Part shown: one piece after another, positions 55,681-64,000 of the stretch
Layout of the letters: each line of letters starts with the position of its first letter
Position numbering within the stretch: the first letter of the stretch is position 1
Source of the DNA: Budorcas taxicolor
Lineage: Eukaryota; Chordata; Mammalia; Artiodactyla; Bovidae
DNA length: 64,000 nucleotides
Direction: 5' to 3'
NCBI RefSeq assembly: GCF_023091745.1
Contig: NC_068910.1
Location: 184,009,170-184,073,169, forward strand
Position numbers and translations under genes: made by a program
The notes under the pieces: generated by a model
The model's input: only the letters and a program-made list of their open reading frames with translations
What the model was told of the DNA's origin: nothing
The model's database searches: none

Positions 55681-56257
55681 CTTGAAAATGATATCCAGGA
55701 GAAGCACATGTGCTTTCAATCATCACATCTACTGATTACATACTTCATTACTCTGTGAACTCATGTAAATCCATTTTTGCAAGCATGCACCCTATATCAT
55801 AATTATAAAAGCCATTTCTTCCCAAATATGTGATCTCAAAATAGCCAGAGTTTTCATTTTGCTGTAACTCTTAACATAGGCATTAACATCTAGAAAGAAG
55901 TAAAAATAATATTTCTGAGGAAGCCAGAGACATTGACTTTTTAAAAGATTCTCCAGTACCAGGCAGGGTTTCACTAGCCCAGTTATCCATAGCTTAATAC
56001 GCATTTAAGGAAGTTCTAGCCCCTGGCTTCTATTTCCTCTTCTTTTGCTATGTAACTTGGGCTAGTGGTTCGCAAAGCACCCTTCCAGAGCCAGTATTAA
56101 ATGGGATCTGGCTACAGATGCAAATTTTCAGCCTCAACTCATTCTCACTGGCTCTTCCATCTGTGTTTTAACAAGTTTTCCACATGATTGGGATGCTCAT
56201 GTGTAGCTAAAACCACTGCCTCAAGTAGTTGGCCTCTACCCCTTCTGATAGAAGGTC
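55681..56257. other. No feature recognised
   Basis: Intergenic sequence. An unremarkable stretch with no named repeat. Confidence 0.45.
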
Positions 56258-56485
56258 TTCCTTGGTGACTCAGACAATAGAAAGTCTTTCCTGATGGCTC
56301 AGACAGTAATCTGCCTTCAATGCGGGAGACCTGGGTTCGATCCCTGGGTTGGGAAGATTCCTTGGAGAAGGAAATGGCAACACACTCCAGTATTCTTGCT
56401 TGGAGAAGAATCTTCCATGGACAGAAGATCCTGGCAGGGTACCATCCATGGGGTCGCAAAGAGTTGGACAAGACTGAGCAACCAG
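56258..56485 (+). mobile_element. Bov-tA SINE
   Basis: Sense copy (cttggtgactcagacaatag, ctgggttcgatccctgggtt ... ttggacaagactgagcaacc), with a partially duplicated head (ctgatggctcagacagta). Confidence 0.88.
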
Positions 56486-56571
56486 CATACATCCCTCCTG
56501 AGGCAGTGGTAAAGGTAAGTCAACTGACTCAAACCAAACCTTGACTCTGCTGCATGGTAGCTGTGTGACTG

Positions 56572-56781
56572 TACTTTCTTGATGGCTCAGCAATAAAGGA
56601 TCTTCCTGTAAAGCAGATCTCAAAGGAAATGTGGGTTCAATCCTTGGGTCAGAAAGATCCCATGGAGGAGGAAATGGCAACCTACTCCAGAATTCTTGCC
56701 AGGAAAATCCCATGGACAGAGGAGCCTGGTTGGCTACAGTCCATGGGGTCAAAAGAGTCTGACACGACTGAGCACAGCCCA
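56572..56781 (+). mobile_element. Bov-tA SINE
   Basis: Sense copy flanked by gctgtgtgactg (56560-56571) and gttgtgtgactg (56782-56793), inserted in MIR. Confidence 0.9.
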
Positions 56782-56859
56782 GTTGTGTGACTGAAACTAA
56801 GCTATTTCTTTATGTCTCACTTTCCCTATATGTGAACTGAAGATGTTAATAGCACAGGT

Positions 56860-56940
56860 TTGATTCCTCGTCAGGTAACTGAGAGCTTGCATGCTGTGCT
56901 GCCAAGAAAATAATAGTAAGAAAATAAATTAAATAAAATG
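56860..56940 (+). mobile_element. CHR SINE fragment
   Basis: Partial sense copy: tttgattcctcgtcaggtaa, ttgcatgctgtgctgccaag, then an A-rich tail. Confidence 0.7.
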
Positions 56941-57221
56941 AATACCCATCTAATTAAAGATTAAAATGAACTCTCAGTATTTAAAAAAGTAGTACAACCT
57001 TGTAGGTATATTATGAAGATTAAACTGATTAATACAGCCAAGTGAAATGCTTAGAATAATGTGTGGCACATAATAAGAACCAACTACAGAATACGGAAGA
57101 ACATTGGCATTGTTTACATAAAGTGTCTGTATTGTTGAATTCTTTTGGTTATATTTTCTCTAGTAACATAAATTCTTCAAGTACACAAGCTATGTTTTCT
57201 ATTTCTCTATGTCCCTTGTGA

Positions 57222-57428
57222 TGGTAGTTTAGTTGTAAGTCTTGTCTGACTCTTGCGATCCCAGGGACTGTAACCCTCCAGGCTCCTCTGTCCATGGAAT
57301 TTTTCAGGCAAGAATACTAGAGTGGGTTGCTGTTTCCTCCTCCAGGGGATCTTGCTGACCTGGCGATCGAACCCATGTCTCTTATATTACAGGCAAATTC
57401 TTTACAACTTAGTCACTCAGGAAGCCCC
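57222..57428 (-). mobile_element. Bov-tA SINE
   Basis: Antisense copy (gtcttgtctgactcttgcga ... cttagtcactcaggaagccc). Confidence 0.9.
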
Positions 57429-58530
57429 TGTACATCTGTAGAACTGAGCATATCATTATTGATATTATAATCATTAACTGAGTGCTTACCATGTCATTAC
57501 CATTTTATAATAAATATCTTTAGTTGTTTGAAGCACTCTGTTGATTACTCAATTGAATGAGAAATCTGCATTAGTTTGTCCACTGAAATTATTTTTGCAT
57601 TATTTCAGAAATTTCTTAAATATATCTGCTCATGAGTCTCAACCATTACTTACCTACAGAAAAGCAAGTCACACAAATTGTAGATCTCTTGTAGCCTAAT
57701 TATTTGAATTGTATAGGATTTCTGTGTACCCATATATTTATATATCTCATTAATTTGTTCTAAAGAGCAAAAAAAAATTGTTAATGCTAAGTCAGGTTGT
57801 CTGTAAATGACTTAAGGAATATGTTAATGATCTTGCACCAAATGAATAATTACAAAGCAGGTGCACTTGAGATATGAGCGTTTAACTGACAGCACACAGC
57901 TTCTAATGGCTTCAATAACTAAGATGATGGTGATATCAGTCTGTTAAGCTCATGGTTCACACCATCCATTTAAAGCAAAAGAGAACTTCAGCTAGAATCT
58001 CCCGGTAGACTCATTGTCCTGCGTATTTAAATAGCAGTTAATTTAAAGACACACACATACATACACACACACACACACACACAAGTTAAACTCCATTATT
58101 TCTAACACATCTCTTTCAAGTAAACTATATTCTCCTATGGCAAAACCCTGACTGAAAGAAACGGTGTGGTATATTTATATAGTCATTGTCTTTTGCTGTT
58201 GAGTTTTTCCCCCAAATTTATCATTTATGGTTAAAGACACAGGAAATGTAGAAAACCAGAAGTACAGATTTCTGAGCAAGGTCCTAAGAGGTATCCACCA
58301 TCATGTCCCCCAGTCCCAAAAGGAAGAAAAGCAAGTGGGAATAAACAAAGTCGACAAAATTTTGATTTACTGTGTTTGGGATCCTTAGCTGAAATAAACA
58401 TAATTCACATCTCTAAAAACAAGCTAAATCTCAAAATAATGGTTACAAAAACAGATATAGGGGAAAAATGATAGTGGGTTTGAGTTCATTCCACTTGATC
58501 TTCAAATTTCACTTCTCAGTATGACACTGG
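57429..58530. other. Non-repetitive intergenic block, possible conserved noncoding DNA
   Basis: About 1.1 kb with almost no recent repeats apart from the (CA)n at 58048. It contains many AT-rich homeodomain-like words (taattatttg, gtgattaatg-type, atttaaatagcagttaattt). Composition alone cannot show function. Confidence 0.3.
58046..58084 (+). repeat. (CA)n microsatellite
   Basis: acacacacatacatacacac continuing to about 58084. Confidence 0.95.
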
Positions 58531-58534
58531 CTAT

Positions 58535-59280
58535 AAGTGAGAGGAATCAAACTCCAACTAGCTTAAACAGAAAAGGGAATTTACTGGCCTTCTCTGGTGG
58601 TCCAGTGGTTCAGAATCTGCCTGCCAATGCAAGGGGGCACTGGTTCAATCCCTGGTCTGGGAAGATTCCACATTCCGGGGTTGGCTGGCGGGGGGCGGGG
58701 GGGGGTGGCAACTAAGCCATATGCCACAAGTGCTGAGCCCACCCTGTAGTGCCTGAAAGCTGCAACTACTGAAGCCCATGCTCTGGAGCCCACGCTCAAC
58801 AAGAGAAATCACTGCAATGAGACACCCACTCCCCACAACCAGAGAGTAGGTCACACTCCCTGAAACTAGAGAAAGCCCATGCTCAGTAATGAAGACCCAG
58901 AGCAGCCAAAAATAAATAAAATCAATTTTTAAAGAAAATGGAATTTATTGACTCAAATATCTGAAAAATCTCAGGGGAGATCTGATTTCAGCCATGGTTA
59001 GACCCCGGGGCTCAACACTTTCCTCTCCCTCTGGCTTCTCTTCCAGACAGGATCTCCCACAAATGGGGCAAGACAGCCATAGTGTACCCCAACAGTCTCC
59101 CCAAAGACCCACAACAAACCAGCTTAACCTCACCTGAAAAATGACTTCTTCCTTGTTTGATCTGGAAAAAAGTTCCTAGCGGAGGCTTTGATTGGTCTAA
59201 ATTGGGTTGTGTGCCAGTCTCTACACATACAGGGAAATGGGACAAGCTCTTTTGAACCTAACCATGGTATATCAGTACTT
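58535..59280. repeat. Ancient mammalian repeat (family unassigned) split by a CHR SINE
   Basis: Left piece (aactccaactagcttaaaca) and right piece (gaatttattgactcaaatat ... ggctttgattggtctaaatt) read as one old repeat interrupted by the SINE at 58585-58932. I cannot name it. Confidence 0.45.
58585..58932 (+). mobile_element. CHR-1-type SINE with G-rich expansion
   Basis: Sense copy: cttctctggtggtccagtgg, gcaactactgaagcccatgc, aaatcactgcaatgagacac, with tail aaaataaataaaatc. A G-rich run (ggcggggggcgggggggg, 58688-58706) interrupts it. Near-duplicate flanks (ggaatttactg/ggaatttattg) suggest a target duplication. Confidence 0.85.
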
Positions 59281-59769
59281 CACATGAAAGAAGGGTTTCC
59301 TTTACCAAGTGGAAAATATTGCTGAGCACCTTATAACCTGAGATTTCCTTGCATTTTATTGTGGGTTTTCCGGCAATATGCGCCTCACCTTCTTTCTTCC
59401 ATATCTACTTTTAAAAACATAATACATAACAACTACCATATAGACTCTGAAGTATATATACCCCTTCTCTGGTGTTCAAATTCTGCATCTATTTCCATGT
59501 TCAGGATTCTCCAGTTATCTGCATTTGTCCTCTGGTTAGGACATGGTTATTCATGATATGGTCAACCATGGCTAATAACTCAGTCCCCATTTTAAAATCT
59601 GTTATTTGCAACACAACAATAATAACTATAAAATTCCTAATTGAAAATTTCAAGTCCGGGTCAAGAGTATGCTGTCTTTGTTCTTAACCTATCTCTTTGA
59701 CAGACTCTTCCCATACTGTGTGCTGTTGATATCCCAAATACTACATTCTAATAGCTTTGCATCTTCAGC
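59281..59769. other. No feature recognised
   Basis: Intergenic sequence without a named repeat. Confidence 0.45.
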
Positions 59770-59860
59770 AGAAAAGGAGTTGAGGATTAAATGAGATTAT
59801 AAGGATTATATCACAGTATCCAGCATATAAAAAGTACTCAATAAATAATGCCTCTTTACG
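59770..59860 (+). repeat. MIR 3' fragment
   Basis: gaggattaaatgagattata ... agcatataaaaagtactcaa matches the MIR tail. Confidence 0.65.
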
Positions 59861-60137
59861 TTACAGCTCACTTGGTTATCCTATCACCATCATCATCATC
59901 ATTCCCTAATAACTCTGGTAGGTAGATCCTAGGATTGGCTTGACTTAGGTCAAGTGATCACCCTTGTTGTAGGAGGGGAGGGAGATGGAGGATACTCACT
60001 CTCAATTAAACTTTGAGAAGGATTTGCCCCAGGCTAGATGGTTTCTATTTCCAGAAGAAGGTACAACAAATGTCAAGCAAGCAAGAACAATGTATATGCA
60101 CTGTAATTCCCTTATCAACTATCTGGTCAATTCCTTG

Positions 60138-60164
60138 CTTGAATGAATGAATGAATGAATGAAT
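60138..60164 (+). repeat. (GAAT)n microsatellite
   Basis: gaatgaatgaatgaatgaat, about six units. Confidence 0.95.
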
Positions 60165-60571
60165 TTATTGCTAAATATCCTTAAGCTTGTGCAAATTTGT
60201 AAAAGTTTTCTTATGCCACAGTTTGAAGCTCTGGATATCTGACCTAAGTTGGGTTATTTTAAGGCTTGCTTATTTAGATATATTAATGACATTGATAATA
60301 TTATTTATAAAATTATTAAATTCAGAGACTTGATATAATTAAAGTGCATGTTTCCAAGTTTGTAAGATCAACTATATTATATGTCAAAGTACTGTTATTT
60401 AAAATTGGATGTAGAAGTCCCTTGTAGATAGAAACATTGGTTTAACTTATTTAAAATGCAACAGTATTTTTACAGGCAAAATGAATATAGGTAATATCAT
60501 CTATATATGTATCCTACTGTCTGTTTCTAGGATTTTCATTTAAGAGTAACAAACTACAATACTATAAGAAA

Positions 60572-60592
60572 GGCGGGGGTGGGGGGGGGTGG
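60572..60592 (+). repeat. G-rich tract
   Basis: gcgggggtggggggggg and adjoining tggg give four or more runs of three or more G within 21 bp, a possible G-quadruplex. Confidence 0.7.
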
Positions 60593-61241
60593 GAACCAAC
60601 AGTCTTGTGAAGATAGCTGCTCTAAACATAATGAAACAGGTGTGCCTTAATAGGTCTAGTAGGAATGTTTTGGCTGTTAGCATCTTTTAAATGCTTCTGC
60701 TGAGAAACCATGTTTTCATAACAAGGTTGGTGAGTATTAAACCTGTGATAGTTCTTTCTGGGATTACTATAATTTACAAAAACAATAAAAACCTGCTAAA
60801 AACATTTATGTATTTTTAAATGTTGTAATCTAGGGATCCCACTGATATTTGTGGTGAAAGATTTGCCCAGGGCTACATAACCCTGCTTGTACATTGCCAG
60901 GACTGCAATCTGTTTTATGACAAAACAGATTCATTTATCTCCAAATAAATAAATTACTTTTGTGAACATTTAGAAACATTTGCATAATTAGGCTGTAAGA
61001 TCTTAGCAGTCTTTTTCATAATAATTAAACTAATCTAATCTTGGACAGGGTAAACAGACTTACTAGGATGAGAGCAGCCTTCAGGCAAGGAACTCACCGC
61101 ATTCGGCAGGAACTGTAAGGCTGATGATGTTTGTTAATTATGCAGAGCTTTACTCCCCAGTAATAGCAGCGTTTGTATTGCCTGAAGCTTAGATAGCTAC
61201 TCCCAGGCACATAAAATTAGACTCTGCTTTTTTGACATTCT

Positions 61242-61263
61242 CTTAAAAAAAAAAAAAAAAAAA
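61242..61263 (+). repeat. Poly(A) tract
   Basis: A run of about 21 A. No retrotransposed body is evident upstream. Confidence 0.8.
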
Positions 61264-62475
61264 GGTGATACTTCAAAATGATTACATGCTTTCAACAAGG
61301 AGGGCATTAGCTTTCCACTGATGGATTCTGGATCTGCAAGCAATTGGTCCATTCTTCAGTCATGTGATCTTGATTATCTTTAGATCTGGAGCCTTTCAGA
61401 CTGTCTACAGATACACCAAGCTGAGGCTTAATGAAAGAACAGCAAGATGAATGATTACATTTCAGTCCTCAGAACTTCCTAGAATCCCAAGTTTACCAAA
61501 AAAAGACACTTTAGCAAATCACTTGTTTTAAACTCAGGCTCATTTTATTTATAATTATCAAAAGGGAACATGGTATATACATCATATATATGTATCAAAT
61601 GAAAATGAGGGTTTTGAAAAATTTCAGTGCTTTTGCTAAACAGTCCTACAGATAGGTGGACTCATGTAGTGGTTTTAATTGTAACTCAGCTGGAGGGAAC
61701 CATTGCCTGCCTTTTTGATTATAATTAATATATTTACCTTAAAAACACAAAACTGAAAAATGAACAGGTAAATAGATACAGGATGATTTCACCATATTTA
61801 TTGACAAAATTTTCATGTAGTAAAATTTTCATTTTTATATTTCTCTTCACAAATGAGAAGTACTCCTGTATAGATTTTTCAAAAGAACCCTAAATAATTG
61901 ATATTTCCAAAACCAAATCCTGAGAACATGTGAATTAAGAATATATAAGTGGAATAAATGTTTTTTGGAGCCACAGGTACACAGAAATATGTAATGCATT
62001 TAATCTTGTTCATATGAAATATTATTAGAAATGTGGTTGCAGGAACACTAGTCATCAGAAAAGTAATGGCATTATCTGTCCTTTACATGTTATTTCTCCT
62101 TTTTGTTTATAAGTTATTCATTTATGCATCATATATTTTATTTTCACTTGTATTTAGATTGGCTCCAGGAATGATTATTTATTCCTGATATGTTCAAACC
62201 TCACAGTGCATTTAATTAAGGCATCACAAACTGCTAGCTCCATGGGAAGAGATTTGTGATGTCACAAGCATGGGGCATATGAGACTGGCAATCAAGAGTT
62301 AGAAATTAAGGATTTTTTTAAAAAAAAGTGTCATGTAAATTCCAATGTTTGGAGAAGAGAGTGGGAAAGATAAGGCAAAAAGATACCATTCATCAGTCTT
62401 TCTCAAAGAAGTTTTTCTACAATGAAAGTGGAAGCAGTGCTTTCTGCTCAGTCTTTTATAAATTAGATTTTTGTA
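61264..62475. other. Non-repetitive intergenic block
   Basis: AT-rich, with no recent repeat or coding frame. Confidence 0.45.
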
Positions 62476-62488
62476 ACCTGAAAGTTTA

Positions 62489-62694
62489 GGCTTCCCAGGT
62501 GGTTCAGTGGTAAAGAATCTGCCTGCAAATGCTGGAAAGATGGGTTCGATCCCTGGGTCCAGAGGATCCACTGGAGAAGGAAATGGCAACCCATTCTAGT
62601 ATTCTTGCCTGGAAAATGCCATGGACAGAGGAGCTTGGCAGGCTACAGTCCATGGGGTCACAGAATCGAGCATGACTAAACAACAACAACAACC
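62489..62694 (+). mobile_element. Bov-tA SINE with 13-bp target duplication
   Basis: Sense copy (gcttcccaggtggttcagtg ... gagcatgactaaacaacaac), flanked by perfect acctgaaagttta at 62476-62488 and 62695-62707. The tail is (AAC)n. Confidence 0.95.
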
Positions 62695-62887
62695 ACCTGA
62701 AAGTTTATTAAATATTTATTAAAATTTTGGGATTTTAGCCATGAAACATGGCTTCAACAAAACATTCTTTTTTAAATTATGTTTAAAGTTTTAAAAATCT
62801 TTCCAGGATTCTAGGAAGTTTGTATTTTCCCTTTGGTACTTTTAGAAATTACAGATATAGCAGAGTATATTACCTGTTTTCTTTTTC

Positions 62888-63075
62888 TTTTTTAAAAAAT
62901 ATTTATTTATTTGGCTGCATTGTGTCTTAGTTGTGGCATGCCTGTTTATTGCTGCTCCAGGCTTCTCTCTAAGTGCTGTGCACAGGCTTAGTTGCCCCAC
63001 AGCATGTGGAACCTTAGTTCCCCAACCAGTGACTGAACCCATGTCACCTGCATTGCAAGTCTTTTTCTTTTAATT
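62888..63075 (-). mobile_element. CHR SINE
   Basis: Antisense copy: atatttatttatttggctgc, gtgtcttagttgtggcatgc, ccaaccagtgactgaaccca. Confidence 0.82.
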
Positions 63076-63336
63076 AAACAATTATTATATAAAATAAGAT
63101 TAAAATTGCAGGTGATTTTTTTCTAATAATTTTGTTTTCTGTCTACAATTGTAACTTGTTGCACACTTAAAAATACTAATTTTCTATCTTGTTTAAAGAG
63201 CAGTAGTAGATACTCTTCATTTAAAAAAATTCTTTTTTTTTTTTTTCAGAAGTGCAAGTACTGAGGTATAGAGAAATTAGTTTACCTGTCTCTGTTGCAG
63301 AGGAGGACTGAAATAGGATCCAGATCTACTTAATTC
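63076..63336. other. No feature recognised
   Basis: Short AT-rich intergenic stretch leading into the LTR. Confidence 0.5.
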
Positions 63337-63357
63337 TGTTAGGTAGTTAGATAGGAA

Positions 63358-63542
63358 GTGAGTGAAAGTCTCTCAGTTGTGTCTGACTCTTTGTGACCCC
63401 ACGGACAGTATAGTCCATGGAATTCTCCAGGCAAGAATACTGGAGTGGACAGCCAATCTCTTCTCCAGGGGATCTTCCCAACCCAGAGATTGAACCCAGG
63501 CAGGCAGATTCTTTACTGATTGAGTCACCAGGGAAGCCCTGA
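63358..63542 (-). mobile_element. Bov-tA SINE inside LTR
   Basis: Antisense copy (gtgagtgaaagtctctcagt ... gagtcaccagggaagccctg), flanked by ataggaa at 63351-63357 and 63543-63549. Confidence 0.92.
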
Positions 63543-63699
63543 ATAGGAAAAAGGAGTCTAAAACGATGGCGGCTGAAGGACAAAGAAAGGAAAAGCCCAC
63601 GGAAATGGAACAAAAGAAAATCTGAAGACTGGAAAGAGAACCTCAGGTGAAACAAACAGCCCTCCTGGCTAGCCCAATTTGCATAGTGTAGGCTCAGGG

Positions 63700-63911
63700 G
63701 CTTCCCTGGTGGCTCAGAGGTTAAAGCGTCTGCCTGCAATGCAGGAGACCTGGGTTTGATCCCTGGGTCAGGAAGATCCCCTGGAGAAGGAAATGGCAAC
63801 CCATTCCAGTATTCTTGCCTAGAGAATCCCATGGATGGAGGAGCCTGGTGGGCTACAGTCCACGGGTCGCAGAGTCGGACACGACTGAGAGACTTCAGTT
63901 AGACTTAGACT
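63700..63911 (+). mobile_element. Bov-tA SINE inside LTR, 11-bp target duplication
   Basis: Sense copy (gcttccctggtggctcagag ... gacacgactgagagacttca), flanked by taggctcaggg at 63689-63699 and 63912-63922. Confidence 0.95.
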
Positions 63912-64000
63912 TAGGCTCAGGGAGAAGGAGAAAAAAATGTGTAAAAGGGGAAGCCAAGGTGGATTGAGGCCTCTCCTTTGGGGTTGGCCTGCCCTCAGGC

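Larger units (their letters stand above)
56525..57085 (+). repeat. MIR SINE split by two younger SINEs
   Basis: MIR pieces at 56525-56571, 56794-56860 (ctatttctttatgtctcact) and 56990-57085 (atgaagattaaactgattaa, gtgtggcacataataagaac) are colinear when the Bov-tA and CHR copies are removed. Confidence 0.65.
59861..61236. other. Non-repetitive intergenic block
   Basis: Contains (GAAT)n at 60138-60164 and a G-rich tract at 60572-60592, otherwise no repeats. 60990-61230 looks like non-repetitive, mid-GC DNA with the AT word tttgttaattatgcag, of the kind sometimes conserved. Confidence 0.35.
63337..64000 (+). repeat. Class I ERV LTR, same family as 6967-7339, split by two SINEs (runs off the window)
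   Basis: tgttaggtagttag at 63337 repeats the 3' LTR start at 6967. After removal of SINEs at 63358-63542 and 63700-63911 the sequence follows the LTR through the TATA-like tgtaaaagggg region to ggttggcctgccctca at the window edge. Whether it is a solo LTR or the start of another provirus cannot be seen. Confidence 0.9.

Noticed and set aside
62489..62600. tRNA gene inside the SINE heads
   Set aside because: Bov-tA and CHR SINEs are tRNA-derived, but the cloverleaf is degraded and followed by SINE bodies and tails.

Overview
This window looks like intergenic DNA from a bovid ruminant (sheep, goat or cattle type). The evidence is repeat content: many copies of the RTE retrotransposon BovB in both orientations, tRNA-derived Bov-tA/Bov-A2 and CHR SINEs, a ruminant-type LINE-1 with a long 5' UTR, and a JSRV-like betaretroviral provirus. 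I found no host protein-coding exon, tRNA, rRNA or CRISPR array. Every long open frame I could interpret belongs to a retroelement. The JSRV-like provirus fits sheep or goat best, but cattle is not excluded.

Layout. 1-7339 is a decayed class I (gamma-like) endogenous retrovirus on the + strand: end of the 5' LTR, a tRNA-His-type primer site, Gag capsid/nucleocapsid remnants, protease, RNase H, integrase, scrambled Env pieces, polypurine tract and 3' LTR. Most of RT and SU is missing. It carries two BovB fragments, an LTR-like segment and a minisatellite. 7340-10785 holds BovB fragments, a MaLR LTR, a MIR and a SINE. 10785-18240 contains two long BovB copies in opposite orientation that share a near-perfect 897-bp inverted repeat. 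The antisense copy is interrupted by a younger BovB and by a 950-bp LTR.

About 18410-33552 is one long LINE-1 insertion on the - strand with a 13-bp target duplication. It carries what looks like an 830-bp 3' transduction. It was later hit by two BovB copies, an 810-bp solo LTR and the 3,663-bp betaretroviral provirus (25467-29129). That provirus has 409-bp LTRs that I read as differing at two positions, and a 463-codon env frame. 33553-63336 is ordinary intergenic DNA with L2, MIR, old L1, an ancient LTR, BovB fragments, many SINEs and some unassigned, AT-rich, possibly conserved segments. 63337-64000 is another LTR of the same family as the ERV at the window start, hit by two SINEs.

How the parts relate. 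Nothing forms an operon or pathway. The structure is a layered insertion record that can be ordered from target-site duplications. The most notable items are the inverted BovB arms, the L1 with 3' transduction, and the young internally deleted JSRV-like provirus. I saw no evidence of a new biological system.
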